Positions 1 through 12,493 of a DNA stretch of 64,000 bases are shown piece after piece. The DNA comes from Eutypa lata (Eukaryota > Ascomycota > Sordariomycetes > Xylariales > Diatrypaceae), in contig JAKULF010000006.1 in assembly GCA_022661535.1 (NCBI GenBank), positions 3,405,001 to 3,469,000 of the forward strand. The letters are read 5' to 3'. The first letter of the stretch is position 1. Each line of letters opens with the position of its first letter. The notes beneath the pieces are model-generated. The model was given only the letters and a program-made list of their open reading frames with translations, searched no databases and had not been told where the DNA came from. The translations under genes and the position numbers were made by a program.

Positions 1-239
1 GTGGTGATCATGGGCTGACGAGGCAGTTCATCCAGGCAGTTGACAGGGTGAAGAACCACGGTTGGGCTGCCGAGAAGGCGCAGCATGAGTACATAGGCTG
101 CACTCTAGAAGACATCATCCGGAGTCACGCCATGGTCTTCGCGGGGGAAGAAGCGCGGATGGGAAAGAAAGTCGTTGATTGGAAGGACTGGTGGGAAGGG
201 AAGGTCGGTGATATTGGTATTAGAAGTAACTACCGCTAA
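1..239 (+). CDS. Gfo/Idh/MocA-family oxidoreductase, C-terminal fragment (5' cut by window)
   Basis: The reading frame is open from base 3 to the TAA at 237-239 and has no start in the window, so only about 78 C-terminal residues are visible. They include GDHGLTRQF near the window edge, an HEYIGCTLEDIIRSH segment and a Trp-rich end (DWKDWW). This matches the C-terminal part of fungal NAD(P)-dependent Gfo/Idh/MocA dehydrogenases, as I know the family. The Rossmann domain that would prove it lies outside the window. Substrate cannot be inferred. Confidence 0.6.
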   Translation, partial: GDHGLTRQFIQAVDRVKNHGWAAEKAQHEYIGCTLEDIIRSHAMVFAGEEARMGKKVVDWKDWWEGKVGDIGIRSNYR

Positions 240-1063
240 TGGACCTATTGTTTGTAATCTTGTGGGTTTCTTCTAGCATACTTACGCAGAATCGACCTAT
301 ATATTGATATTGCCGCTGTCATCCAGGAGGCCCTGGGAGTATTCCATTGAGGAGCAGCTATGGTATTGAAAGGCGTTCTTGTGAATAAATTAATAGAGTT
401 TAAGATGATTTAATGATTTTCTTGCTAAGTAGTTGCAGGTAAGAATATGTCATATGTGACCTAGCGATTGAATGTTCTACATACTATCATCAAACCAAAC
501 AGCACCCCCTGCGGTGCCACCCTCCACCTCACTTCACTGGACACAGCCTTACCAGCAATAATTCATTCTCCGCCTTTCTATGTCATAAATGCACACCGTA
601 ATCAAATGAGCATACACTGATACGCCGCTCCATTGAGTTATTATTTCAAGTTAGTGCCAGTTAACTTCATTAGATGTAGTAGCATTATGTCTACGTTAAT
701 GGCCTGAGTTTACGAACACACATACATACACACAAGGTGCAGCACCACGATGAGTCACCAGACATGGTCGTCCCACAAGTTCATTATTTCATAGCCCAGT
801 AATGTAACATTCCTCAGCGAATGAAAGAGTTCTATCTCTCACTGCCCCCAACTACCTCGAAAAATGCCCAACCAGGAAAAAGGCCTAACTAGGAAAAAAG
901 CCTAACCAGGCGCACAAAGTTGAACCACAAAGGGAGCTCACCGGCAAATATTGTAGCACAAATCCCAATGGCGTTCTTTTAAATGTCCCATACAGCCTAC
1001 ATACTATTATTTCTACAGTTTTAAAAACTTTATGTGCATATGACAACTCCTTAACATATCTCA
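240..1063. other. Intergenic, promoter side of the HET gene
   Basis: No supported gene. The short minus-strand frames here have no start context or family resemblance. It separates the 3' end of the oxidoreductase from the start of the HET protein and must hold the HET gene promoter. I saw no clear TATA box. Confidence 0.5.
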
Positions 1064-3338
1064 ATGGACGAAGTACCTGATAATCCACTTCTGGCGTCGA
1101 AACGACCAGCGTCTCCTAGGGTCGTTGCTTGCCAAAATTTCTTACGACGAATCAAGAGGCTAACAGAAACGATTGGCAGTTCTTGCAACAAAGTACCGGC
1201 TACTTCAATCCTATGTTCGCGTTGCCGGCGGGTGGATTGGACAAGATTGGCTACAATACCACCCACATGGGAGAATAATCCAAGGAGCATACATATCATC
1301 AATGCGACTCGTGAGAACCTTTTGGACTCAAGCTGCCGTATCTGTCAAATGATAGGGACTATGGTGCCACCCAATATGGCTGAAGAGTCCTTTAGATTAG
1401 AGGCACACCCTAGTTGGAGCCTCCTTGGCCACCGGCATAAACGACCGGCCAAGGAAAGTGCCGTTCATGACAGCATTATCTTGCACTTTTCTTCTACCCG
1501 CTCTTACGGTTTTGAGCCTTCTGGGCTTATTGGCTTATCTCTCTCAAACGAAAAGGAAAGATTTGGTATTAGACCTATCAAAGCAGATACAGTGGATTTT
1601 GAGTGGTTGAATCAATGCTTGAAACACTGTCGTGAAGATCATGACACTTGTTGTAACCCTCACCACGACACCCACACCCAGAACAAAATGGCCCTACGTC
1701 ATAGAATTAGGGTCATTGATTGCGAATCTCAAGACCACGAAATTATAGATGCTCGTCCGAACTGCCAATATGCAGCATTATCATATGTTTGGGGCAAACC
1801 CCAGCGTGGAAATTCAACCCCCTTTTCGCAAGTCGTGACAGATGCGATTAAAGTTACGGTATCACTTGGACTACAATACCTTTGGGTTGATAAACACGTA
1901 TGTATACTTTTTGTGAAGATGGATAGATAATATCATTTCCTACTAACAAATCGATACCTAGTGTATAAACCAAAATGATGAGCCAAGTAAAGAGAAGCCC
2001 AAGAAGACCAAGTCTGAAAAAGAGCACCAGATATCCCAAATGGATAAAATATACTACAATGCAGAGTTCACAATAGTCGATGCTTCTGGTGCTGACGCGA
2101 GTCATGGACTTGCTGGGATTAGTCACGTATCGCGTTCTCAACAATATGAGGAGGTGGGCAATGTCAAATTTATACAAGGGGCTTGCCATACAAAATTCCT
2201 ACTAAAGGATTCCCCATGGGCCAGCAGAGGCTGGACACTTCAGGAAAGCATTCTATCACGACGTAGGATCATATTTACAAAGCATGGTGTCTCATACCTA
2301 TGTAACAGCATGAATATGGTTGAGTGGGAAAGGCTCCCATTACACACATACGGCTGGGGCCCAACACGGAGTGAAAATAGTTTCGAAACATTCATGTTGG
2401 TTCAAGATCCGCCAAGTAAACGACCTGAAAGCCACCACGCCCAAATAAATATAAGTGCAAGCGCAAGCATGATCGAGGGATATACTGAACGTCAACTTAC
2501 TCGACAAGAGGATGCATTCAACGCCTGTCGAGGAATCCTAAACTTCCTCCGAGATTCATCACGACATACTCTCTGGGGTATACCTGCTACTCCGTGGTCA
2601 ATCTGTCTAGCATGGCGACACATGGAACCTACGCCAAGAGTCGCAGGATTTCCAAGCTGGTCGTTTCTTGGTTGGCAAGGCAGAATACACCATTTAGCCG
2701 CCGGTGAACTGTGCATTACATCAAAGGCTTACCTTGGTGGAGTGGACCCAAATAACCGCTATTATGACCTGGACCAAATCGAAAATATCAGTCCTGAAAA
2801 TATCTTGAGAGATGAAGAGGATCAAGAATGTGAACTTCGGTATCTACACCTAACAGAATATGTGATCGACCTACCACTGGTGTATATGGATTGGACAAAT
2901 AATGGGTGGATGCAAAATCGCGAACCGGAAGCCGAGCCTACAGTATACGCTTCGCTCAAAGTCACGCAAAATATAACTTTACTCGCCAGGGTGCAGCTTG
3001 ATTCTGAGGACTTATCTGGTCGCACAAGAGGTCTGGTGATAAAGGAGCCTTGTAACCCTTACAAACCGACAACACAAGTACTGAAAGTGCTTGTTATAAA
3101 GGACCATGGAAGTTTCTATGAAAGGATTGGGTTGATTTACACGTATGGGAGCCGTGAGTTCGACATGGATTCGTGTTATTCTCATGTCTACATAAATCAA
3201 GCCGGGGACATCATACCCAAGTTGAATCCCAAAGACTTACAGGCCAAAGAATCAGATCAAAGAAGCCCATGGGAAAAATATTTCCATGTTCCATTATGGT
3301 ACAAGGAAGCTAAGAAAGAAACTATTATACTTGGTTAA
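1064..3338 (+). CDS. HET-domain (heterokaryon incompatibility) protein
   Basis: A 736-residue protein from two exons, 1064-1897 and 1962-3338. The 64-nt intron has a GTATGT donor, a TACTAAC branch site at 1941-1947 and a TAG acceptor. Splicing joins WVDKH to CINQND, restoring a core HET motif that neither exon has alone. The HET domain starts near residue 236 (YAALSYVWG) and continues through MDKIYYNAEFTIVDASG. The N-terminal part has Cys pairs (CSRCRR, CRICQM), a frequent arrangement in HET proteins. The C-terminal half has no domain I recognise. HET proteins act in non-self recognition and programmed cell death after hyphal fusion, but many family members have no known role. The frame is intact. 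The start is the first ATG of the exon. Confidence 0.88.
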
Positions 3339-4030
3339 GAACATGTATAAGACAAGAAACAGTATTATGTATTATTAAATGCTAGAAGTAAGCAAAAGGG
3401 GTTAGAGAAGTATATATTTCATAGCATGTTTCCCTATAATATATCTTGGTTTCATATGGTAGTTATACCTAGCTATAATTCAATATTTCTTTATATTAAA
3501 AGTAACATTGCTAAGTTATGTTTATTTATAAATACGGTTTTGCATAAAAGGCATACTTCATCACTTGTGTGAAGTACTGGAAAGAGATGAAATAAGCATG
3601 TATAAAGTAATACTTACATTTGGCTTCTATCCTTCATTTGATTCAATGGTACCCCCTTAAAATAAATAACAGGGACAGTGTTGTACATGCTGTCCTTTAA
3701 GCAACAAATTAACAGGTAGGTCCTCCTGGTGTCTGGTTGATCATATTATAGGGGGAGCTCAGTGGTTCATCAACCTTGGGATATGATCGGATGACACAAC
3801 CATAATACCAACCACATGTGATTGGCAGCTTCTGCCTTCCTATATACGCAATTAAATTCAAGTACTTCCTCATATCCCAAGAGTCACATATATTTTCAAA
3901 CTCATAGCATATGCATACTCGGATCTGCCTACCTATCTCATTCCCAATTTGAACCTACTAGCATAGCAAGGAAGAAGCCATCGGATCAGTAGATTAAGAA
4001 AATAGTTAATAATAATAATAAAAGAAAATA
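3339..4030. other. AT-rich intergenic region
   Basis: No gene, RNA or repeat supported. The base composition is visibly AT-rich, and a short ATA/AAT run lies just before 4031. Confidence 0.5.
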
Positions 4031-4246
4031 ATGGGAAACACCCTCGGCACCCTAACCGGCATCCTGCGCAGCTTACACCTAACCTTCAACGCCCTGCATA
4101 TGGTAGTGAACCGACGCGTGAGGTCCTGGGACCCGGTGTGGGAAATCCCACCCTGCACTCTAATGGGGAAACGTGATTCTAATTATGGCGCCGTTGCGAC
4201 ACGTAACTTTAACATTCATTCTCGGGCTTGTCGGCTGCTAGCTTAA
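4031..4246 (+). CDS. Small hypothetical ORF (71 codons), doubtful
   Basis: An ATG preceded by an A-rich stretch opens a 71-codon frame. The first 30 or so codons use C/G at the third position, as real fungal genes do. No signal peptide, domain or family resemblance is seen. It may be a small gene, a first exon or chance. It is listed only because its early codon use differs from the AT-rich surroundings. Confidence 0.2.
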   Translation: MGNTLGTLTGILRSLHLTFNALHMVVNRRVRSWDPVWEIPPCTLMGKRDSNYGAVATRNFNIHSRACRLLA

Positions 4247-5321
4247 ACGACCAGGCCACCACCCCCAGAAAATGACTAAGGCTGCGGGTAGAAGCAGGGA
4301 CGACTAAGCGCACGATCTAAGCCCCGCCTTCATAGCCCGTTCTAATGAAGTCCAGAAACCTTGAGCAGTGAATGAAGGAACTATATTATACTATAAGGAG
4401 GTATGCAGTCCTTTGATCAGCTGACGTAATTGGTTAGAAGTCTTGGTGCTTCCAATAACTACAGTATACTTGAATAACTCGAAGTCTTATACGATAATTA
4501 GGGTATATCAAGTTCCTTTCAGCTGCGCGCGAACTTCATCATTGATTTGATTCGAAGAAAGCGGAATCGACTACTATTCTGTGCTTAGGATAGCCTGAAT
4601 ACAAATGCAATGGACAAAAGATCAGGTGCCGATTCTAGAATCTTTTGTATACTCAATCAAACTTAAGCAACTGGTGGTCTTGTTACGTAACCAACTCGCA
4701 CCATTCAATGGAACTATATACACTTGGCAGACTTGGTTATTTACGTAAATTTCTATAACTTCATGTTTTTATGCTTTGACTTAGCGGCCGCGGGTCATAT
4801 ACTAACCCAACTAACAGCCGTCAGCTTGACATGAAATTCCTGGCTGAATCACTCCACTTACATTGGAACAATCTTGGCAGTGCCTTCTTACCACCGCTTA
4901 GTCCTCAAGATACCTAGATATCTTCCGTCTTCGTATCCACCAGCAAAGAAACCATGTCTGTAAGGGCTACCAGAATAGCCATTTCAAGAGGCCAAGAGAC
5001 GATGTCAGCAGTCTAGGCTGTATTCCAGTGCGAGACCTCGGGGAAATTTTCCTGGTTCTCGTGATGGATAGGGGCAGGTCTCCTCTAAGTATTTCTATGA
5101 AAGAACTGATGGATTATACGAAACCGGGTCTCACTTATACTCAGACTTGGCTAAAGCTATATAAGAAAGGGTTCGTTTCTCCCGTTACTGCCAATGATCA
5201 ACAGACACCCCAAGACATGAACATTCTAGTCTAACATCATACCTGATACAACTTTCTCATACATTCCACAACATCTTTTCACATCAACTACTTATCCCTT
5301 TCCAACGAAATCACCACCAAC
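4247..5321. other. Intergenic, upstream region of the secreted-protein gene
   Basis: No supported gene. A frame at 5028-5234 has no family resemblance and overlaps the likely promoter. The last 90 bases before 5322 are C/T/A-rich, typical of fungal transcript leaders. Confidence 0.5.
5158..5164 (+). promoter_or_regulatory. Possible TATA box of the secreted-protein gene
   Basis: The heptamer TATATAA lies about 160 bases upstream of the ATG at 5322, followed by a pyrimidine-rich leader. Position and sequence fit a TATA element. No transcript start is known. Confidence 0.35.
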
Positions 5322-5797
5322 ATGCAGATTAGCGCTATCCTCCTCGTTCTCCTCTCGGCTGTCTCTATGGTTTCCGCCGACTGCTACGGCAGCGGGATCA
5401 ACTGGGGCGTCCACCGGGATGCCGCCCTCCGGGCCGTAGACGCGTGGTGCGCTCCCCACACCCTGGCCGGCTATTTCAACCAGGGACAGACCAAGGGCAA
5501 GTGCGTCAACACCGGCGCCCAGCATGTCAACTTCGAGGTCGGCTGGCGAGGAGGCGGCGGCCTCACTCTCGCCAACCAGGACTGCCAGAAGAGGCTGAAG
5601 GACGAGATCCTTGGCTGCGACCGAGGCGGCCAGAAGACCACGGCGGATTGGTGGTTCAGGTAAGAAGAACTCAACACCATCCTCCCTACCTCCCGGCCTC
5701 CTCCTAATAAGACTGTCTCTTAAATTCCTACTTATCACTAAGGCTAACTTACACGGCGCAAAAATACAGAGCCGACCCCAACGAGGGAGGCTGCTAA
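5322..5797 (+). CDS. Small cysteine-rich secreted protein (effector-like)
   Basis: Two exons, 5322-5659 and 5770-5797, give 121 residues. The 110-nt intron starts GTAAGA, contains GGCTAAC and ends ATACAG. The tiny second exon supplies the C-terminus ADPNEGGC. Residues 1-19 are a classical signal peptide (MQISAILLVL... cleaved after VSA). The mature part has six cysteines at 21, 43, 61, 88, 99 and 121, enough for three disulphides. The pattern CYGSG...GxCVN...FEV...DCxxxL...WWFRADPN resembles a family of small secreted fungal proteins that I know only as uncharacterised. The sixth Cys depends on the splice, which supports the model. Likely exported; an effector or antimicrobial role is inference. 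Confidence 0.82.
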
Positions 5798-6580
5798 GAG
5801 TCTAAGGGGTTATGTGCATGCTGGGGGATGGATGGTCGCGAGGCTAATAGAAGGAAATTCAAACACGGCTCTATTTCTTTGGTATTCGAATGCAGCCAAG
5901 GGGGTAATTAGTTTCTAGCTGCACGGAGGTTTCCACGCCATTGGCATTGCATTCTTTTCACTATCATAATATAACATTTCGAATGCTTTCATCACGTCTT
6001 CATTTTATTCGTTTTTATGATATAATATTCCGTAGGGGATGGATGATCAATACACCCTAACGCTTTTTTGGTGAGAAAGGGGTGAAAGGGTTAAGTACGT
6101 ATGGAATGTAAGCGATATAAAGATTAACTTATATGCCCCTACCTTTAATGTAGACACGCAGACATGTTCCCATATGTATATAGATAGTCTATAATTATTG
6201 CGTCTGATGTGCCTATCGGTCTACATTATCCCGGAAAAGTCCCTGTAGGAGAGCACCATCACGGCATATCTAAGTCCCACATTGGATTTCTGTATTATAT
6301 ATAGCGGCGCTATGCGCCACCTAGATGGACTTCCTCTTCTTCTCCGTGCAACAACAATATACTGATCTAAAGCCTATGGTTAATTGGTGTCACGACAAGC
6401 ACAACCCTCTAATCCCGTAGTACGGCATTCAACCTTTTAAGTTCTCATCAAGTTAATAAACTACCTAAGTATAAATCTTATAAAGATTTACACTTAAATT
6501 AAAATAACACCTCTACCAGAATTATATGATTGTCAACACTCTCAACATTGCAAGTATAATTTGTTAATACGGGCGCTGCG
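5798..6580. other. Intergenic between convergent genes
   Basis: The 3' sides of the secreted-protein gene and of the minus-strand gene starting at 8062 face each other here. AT-rich, with no ORF or repeat I can support. Confidence 0.5.
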
Positions 6581-8062
6581 TTAACATCCGTCGCTGTCCA
6601 ACGTCCACGCCTCAATGACAGGACGTTCAAGTCCTAAGGTCATCCTTACATTCCGCGATTTTATCTTCCGCCGTGCAGGACGCGGTGCCGCGACCCTTAT
6701 CTCTTCCTGCTGACCTTGCTGCTTTCCCTTCTGCTTTTTCATTGTCGGCTGCTCCACAGATACCTCCACGCCCTCGTCATCGCCCTGGTGCCTCCGCTTC
6801 CTAGTATTCTTCATTGGCCTACTTGAAAAGGGTGCCTTATGTTGTTCAGCGGGCATCTCACCTAAAACCCATTGTATTACGGCGCGCTGGCGGTCTTCAT
6901 CGGCCTTAACTTCTTGATACCTTCTTTTCTGCCGTTTATATTGGGCAATGGCTGATGTCTCCACCTCGTTGTGATACGGGCCTTCGAGCCTCAAGGATTC
7001 CTCTTCATCTGTCCCGCCATCCCTCAGGATCCTAGATCGTACAAGCTCCTTCCGCGCTGCATCGTGCTGCTTCTGATACCGCTGAATAGCCTTGGTACGC
7101 CTGTCAAGCTCCCGGTATTCAAATTCAAGATATTCAATCCACGTCACTCGCTCATCTTGCTGCCTGGGGTCCTCGAGAAATTGGAATTTCCTCATCGAAA
7201 CCGTGGTCCCGCAGGCGGTGGCATGCAACCTCGTTAAATGTGGCAAAGCTCCCGCCGTAAACGCCCCTGGCCCTGTCCTTCTCCAGCTCACGACGAGGTT
7301 GTTCATGCAGCCACATCCTCTCAATAGTGTCGTCATAATCCGATATGGCTAATAGGCTGTCGAGATCCCCGGTAGATTCGAAGTCACGCCGCATCTTGTC
7401 CCGATACGTGGCGAGGCTGTCCTCGTCTGTTGTGTCTGCTCCGCGGTTGTCGAGCTGCCGCTTCCGAAACTCCCTCCAGCGTTCCAAAGGGCGTGAAAAG
7501 ACGCCCCACCAGTCAGGGTTCAGAGGAGACTGCGAGGTTACCAGCCACGGCCTCAGGATCTCGACGTAGTCCGCAGGGCTCTCGTATATCTTGTCTAGAG
7601 CCTCTAGTGGATAAGGTGACCGGCCCCCATCGCTGAGAAGCTCGTGATAACAGCGGATCTGATGTTCTCTGGCGATTCCGGGATCGGACAACGGTGTTGG
7701 CGGCCTTTCAGGCTGTGGGGGTGGGGAGGCCGGTCCCTGCGAAGCTTCCATCTTCTCGTGGTTTATGTCGTTCAGCTTTGCCACGAGTTGGTTAAAGTCG
7801 ATGTGTTGGGACGCTTTGGCCAATGGACCAGCAGACCTGGAGTTGCGCTTTAGCAACAAGTATATAAGTCATGCGTTCGGGGTGCAGATGTTTACATTAG
7901 CCTCTGGAGAAGTTGTGTCTGTTGAGCCTCAGACACTTCATCCCAGTCTGTGATGTTTGTGGCGTCGAACATTCCTCGAGCATTCTGGTTGTTTGCTATA
8001 TGCTGGACAAGTTCAGACTCGTCCATGGCCAAAAGCTGCCCGATCGTATATTCTGAAGCCAT
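6581..8062 (-). pseudogene. Fungal coiled-coil/ankyrin-associated family gene with one frameshift
   Basis: Exon 1 (8062-7896) begins MASEYTIGQLLAMDESEL and joins exon 2 (from 7836) across a 59-nt intron with GTAAAC donor and CAG acceptor, phase preserved. Exon 2 then runs in one frame to a stop at 7152, while its natural continuation lies in a second frame ending at 6581. The switch falls at the AAA/ATTT run at 7186-7189: DHGFDEE on one side, FQFLEDPRQQDERVTWIEYL on the other. I recognise the architecture (RWREFRKxQLDNRG ... WLHEQ ... EDPxxQDxxxTWIEYLxFEY) from multi-copy fungal proteins of unknown function. The lower half is rich in Lys/Arg/Glu helices and ends with basic nuclear-type motifs. 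One extra base explains everything, so this is a recent pseudogene or an assembly error. Confidence 0.6.
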
Positions 8063-8977
8063 GGGCGCATATTAAAAGTTGTGCGTTTTGCTAGGGTGAT
8101 ATATTTGTCGGCGGCTATGGTGCGCAAAAGCTTGCGGGAAAAAAAGACAAGCTCAGTATTTATGAAGGTAGGGCTACACTCTTCCTATATACGTAGAAGC
8201 TACGTATCTTTTATTTGTTTTGCCATATATAACAGTGTCTCATCCCTAATATTGGTGGCACGTGCTATATATCACAATATGTATAGTCTCCGCTGGAACC
8301 CAACATTCTTTGACCTGCCAAAACAGTATTAATAATACGGTTTCTGCTAATTTATATATATTGTTGAGCCAATGCAAACTTTTGTTACAACAGGTGAAAA
8401 ATGTCAACATTCTTAAATCTTTCGGGCGTGCTGTCGTAGCCTCCTTTTTGTTATTCTGGTTCTCGTCGCTCTTGCCCGCTTCCTCCCCCCCTTTTCCCCC
8501 TCCTCTATCATAGGTAACCAGCGCAGCTAGTCATAGGGCAGTGCAGTATTGCCGTGATGCAGCAGCGAGGACCTGTCATGACAATCTTGTGCAGGTCAGC
8601 AGCTTTCTGGCTTCATACACAGCATTGTCTCCAATAAGAAGGGAAACAAGGCTATCTGGCTTTTCCCTAAAGCGACCTTTGAGTCGGCGATGTATAGCTT
8701 GGCATTAGAGCAGACCGTCGTTCTGATACGTGGCATTATACGACGGAAAGCCGTACAGCAGGTTTGCAACCACTGCTCTCAAAGACCAGGTGTATACAGC
8801 CTTGGTGTATATTTTGACGGTTCACCTCCGGTTTGAGGCTATTTCACTCAATAATTCGGGCAAGACGAAGGTGAGATTGCCGACTGTGCAATGCTAATAC
8901 TGGTGTTCTTCTGCTAGGATGTGGCGAAGTGGCTTATCCCTTGCCACCCTATTACAGAATAAAGTCGAAGGCCAACT
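8063..8977. other. Intergenic
   Basis: Promoter region of the minus-strand gene that starts at 8062 and 3' flank of the AAA gene. Short frames at 8081 and 8262 show no family resemblance or plausible splice partners. No RNA gene seen. Confidence 0.5.
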
Positions 8978-11900
8978 TTACTCTTGCGTATTTGGAAACC
9001 GTTGGCTAGGGATTTGATTAGAACTCGGAATTATGCCACCAGTGACTGTTCTATGTTGGTCTCCTGCAAATGCTCGAGACATGTTGTCTTGCGGCGTACC
9101 CATAACGTTATACCGCCCCTGACTTTGGCTTGGTAGAACATTGTGGGTCTCACTCTCCTGAGTAGTAGCGAATTGGTGTGGGGCCTGGTTTGAATACGGT
9201 TGAGTATGGGTTTCCATCATCGATGGTTGTGCAGAGAGAGGCGGTTGGTAGTAGCCCGGGAAACCACTGCTAGAAGAAGCTCCTCCGCTGCGCGTTCGAT
9301 CCTGTTGCTCCAGGTAGAGGAGCCGCGCCAGTTTGAGCTGACCGACAATATCGGATACTTTCTCCTGCTTGTCGTATTCTTCGTAATCATCGTCGCGCTC
9401 CTCGTTTAAGAAGGCTTTGCGGGAGTCATCTCCACCTAGCACATGTGCTCGAAACCGGTTGTACTCCTCGGACAGTCTCTCGACTTCCCGGAAATGCGAA
9501 TACCGTAGCTGCGGCTGGAAGCCTGTCCCGACCAGCCCCGGCTGGTCGGCCTCGTATCTTGCAAGCGATGCTGCCACCATGAATGCGTTTCGGATCTGCC
9601 GCCCGTTCCAGGCCCCTTTGCCCTTGGGATACTTGTTATAGTGGTCGGCGGCAAACCTCAGGATGTCCTGCTCCATGATGAATAACTTCGGCTTCCCGCT
9701 TACTTCGTGCTGCTGCTCCTCGGTTTGCTGGAGTCGTTCCATGTTTGTACGGAAGATGTTTGTTGTCTCTGATGCGCCAAGTCGCTTATAGTGTAGGATA
9801 AGGTCTATCATCTTTTAGCATATACTCCAGATAAATCCCAATCAAAAGAACGACTGGATCTCGGATGTGGAAGGAAGGCGATGGGAGAAAGGCTGTGCTT
9901 GCAAGAGAGAATATCAATCAGATCTGTTTGGAGGACGTACGTATTCGTGAGCCTAGAGCCGGGTCAAGTTTCCCAATGCGATTTGTAGTCAAGAAAAGAA
10001 TGCCGTTATAGTATTCAATGCGTCGCAGGAAAACTGCAATAATAGATGATCAGATTCATGTACCCTGGTGTAAAACTCGCAACTTCTGCATGTGTACTTA
10101 CTTGATACGATGCTGCTTGCCCCCGTCCCGGAGCTGGTGTTCCTAGCCGATAGGAAGACATCCGCTTCATCCATCAGTAGTACGCATTTCCATAAATGCG
10201 CCAGACGGAAAATGTCGGCTAGCTTTTCCTCCAAATACCTTTCGTCCCCAAGGCTAGTACAGGCGATGGTGAAGAGGGGTCTCCCGGTTGACTGTGCAAC
10301 TGACTCAGCCGTTGCTGTCTTGCCAACCCCAGGTTCACCGTGTAGTAATATTAAGAGTCCCCTCCCTTTACCCATGATAAAGTCTTGCGTCTGTAGCGAT
10401 CTCTCCCCCTTCTCTTCTATAATCTTTTCAATGTCGTTCTTCCACAAGTGGCAGTGGATGGTTGCCTGAATGATTTGCTTGTACTCCTCTGGCAGCTGCA
10501 ATTGTCGAAATGCGTCCTGCTGAACCGAGGCAACATCTAGGTGATGGCAATCGACGGGGATAAACTTCCTCAGCCTCAGCGCGTAGACGAAAACCCTAGG
10601 AGGTAGTAAGGCTAGATCATCTCCTTCCGGCGGGTTAGAGGTCCGAGAACCATCCCGAAGGTAAGGGTCTTTCTCCAGAAGCATCTGGAGTTCCAACACA
10701 TCGCAATCATCGTCGATAACAACAGACTCCGATGATTCCGAGAGCTTTTTCGAGCGGCTAGCATCCGACCACTCAATGATGGTATGCGGACTGTCCATGA
10801 TTTTACTTAAACTTTGTTCATAAGTAAATTGTTCTTCATCGATGAAATCTGGTTGGTAGCGCGGACAGGAATTGATAGCTTCTCGAAAGTCGACTACGAC
10901 TCCACCCTCAACATATTGAGTTCGCTGTTGCACCAGCCTGGTGCCAAAAGACTTATCCGGGTCTGCGATAGGAACACCTTCAGGGTTCGTGATAAAGGTC
11001 CAGCCGTTGCAAACTGCGTGGGTTTGTGATGCCCAGTGGACAAACCTTTGTCCCTGTTCTATTTGGGCTTCTAGGATTTCACTGGCATCATGAACAAAAC
11101 GAAGAGGATAGAAATCGAGTTCCCTGATATTCTTCTCCCCTTCAAAAAATTCGATAGAAAACCGTCGCTTCACGGGTCCATACTTCGTACCGTCAAAATC
11201 TAGGTAGTAACAGTCGGCCTTGAAATAATCAGGATTATTCTTTGAATCTGCGGAAGGGGACACTTTAGCCTTGGGAGCTAGTGAATAGTATAGCCGCCAG
11301 ACCTTGTGGTGCATCCATGCTTGGTGTAACATATTTCCCACTGTATTATCGAGGAATTTCTCTCGATCAGATTTAGTTGCTTTGGCGAGAGTCCTTTGAG
11401 GTATGTAAACCAAGTCTCCAGCCCGGAAAAGGTACCATAAATCATCAAAGCGTATCTTTGACCCATTCGAAGAGCACTCATGGTGAAACAATTTGTGCTG
11501 AGGTAGGAGTTGGTCTTCAGCAAACCGAATATAGCACCGTAAATCATTCAAGGGATCGTGCACTAGCGTACTTGTGATGTTATTTGATGAAGCCCGTTTC
11601 GATGAGTCATCTATAATTTGTCCAACGTTCGGCTGACTGTGAAATTCCTCGTTCATTTTGGCTGGTTCCAAGTTGATACTATGTGGAATATTTCTAGGTG
11701 ATTGTGATTGCGATTCTAATCTCCCGAGTTCCTCCTTGAACTTGCTGTGGAAATGAACCAGGTACTGGAAAGGTCGCACAAATGTAAGGGGCTTCGTACC
11801 CCAGGCGTAACCTGTCACCCTACTGAAGATGTCGAGCAACGGTTTGGACCGGATCCTGACCCGTTGAATCCATCGGGAGTGAGTCTCGATTCTGTGCACT

Positions 11901-12493
11901 CTATGCGCCGTGGGCTTTTCAGATGACGTAGCTCCCTCCCGTCGTTCAGTCTCGTTCGCCGTGTCTTTCCCAAGCTGATATCCTCCGACCAATACCTCGA
12001 TGATATGAGATCGGTCGTCTGGGCCATATCTATTGATGAAGTGTTCCCAGTCGTACTCTCTGACTTCAGGCAGTAGCCGTTCTGACTTACTGTCGGTGGA
12101 GTCATGTTGGGGTACGGCTGGTGCATGGTTTAGTACTGGCTGATGACTGTCGGGGTTCTCTTTTGCCTCAGTAGGGGAGCTGCTTTCGTGATTGGTAATA
12201 TTCCGGCCCTTCCCATCAATGCTGTAGACCCGATTTTCAAGTCGGTCCAGTAAGTTTTCAAGTCTACTGTAATAGTCTACCGCCCGGGCCATGGAATCCT
12301 GATGTGGAAGGTTCACTTCTTCTGCCGGAATACTTGCTAACTTTTCCACTCGATGGGGAGATCCGTTAGCTATATCTCCGCTTTCTGCCGAGTTTGGAGA
12401 CATTTTATCCTTGTCAGCAATGAGGTTCGTGGGACGACGGGGGACGCCTTCTGACGTGTGAACGGTAGTCAAAGGTTTGCAGGAGTTGGACAT
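8978..12493 (-). CDS. AAA+ ATPase with DUF7025 domain
   Basis: Three exons, 12493-10102, 10033-9941 and 9804-8978, give 1103 residues. Introns of 68 and 136 nt have GTAAGT and GTACGT donors. The joins rebuild SIVSIFLRRIEYY and SRIHLILHYKRL, the standard post-Walker B and Arg-finger region. The N-terminal third is disordered. A DUF7025-like segment (WRLYYSLAPKAK ... YYLDFDGTKYGP) lies around residues 390-500. Walker A GEPGVGKT is near residue 719 and Walker B CVLLMDEADVFL near 770. The sensor FLTTNR is encoded by the middle exon. The C-terminal tail is Gln/Ser-rich. These proteins are common in filamentous fungi; roles are largely unknown, with chaperone- or allorecognition-like functions proposed. 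ATP-binding motifs look intact. Divergent from the STAND-like gene at 12952. Confidence 0.9.

Noticed and set aside
5028..5234. 68-codon frame before the secreted-protein gene
   Set aside because: Lies across the probable TATA box and leader of the next gene; no homology recognised.
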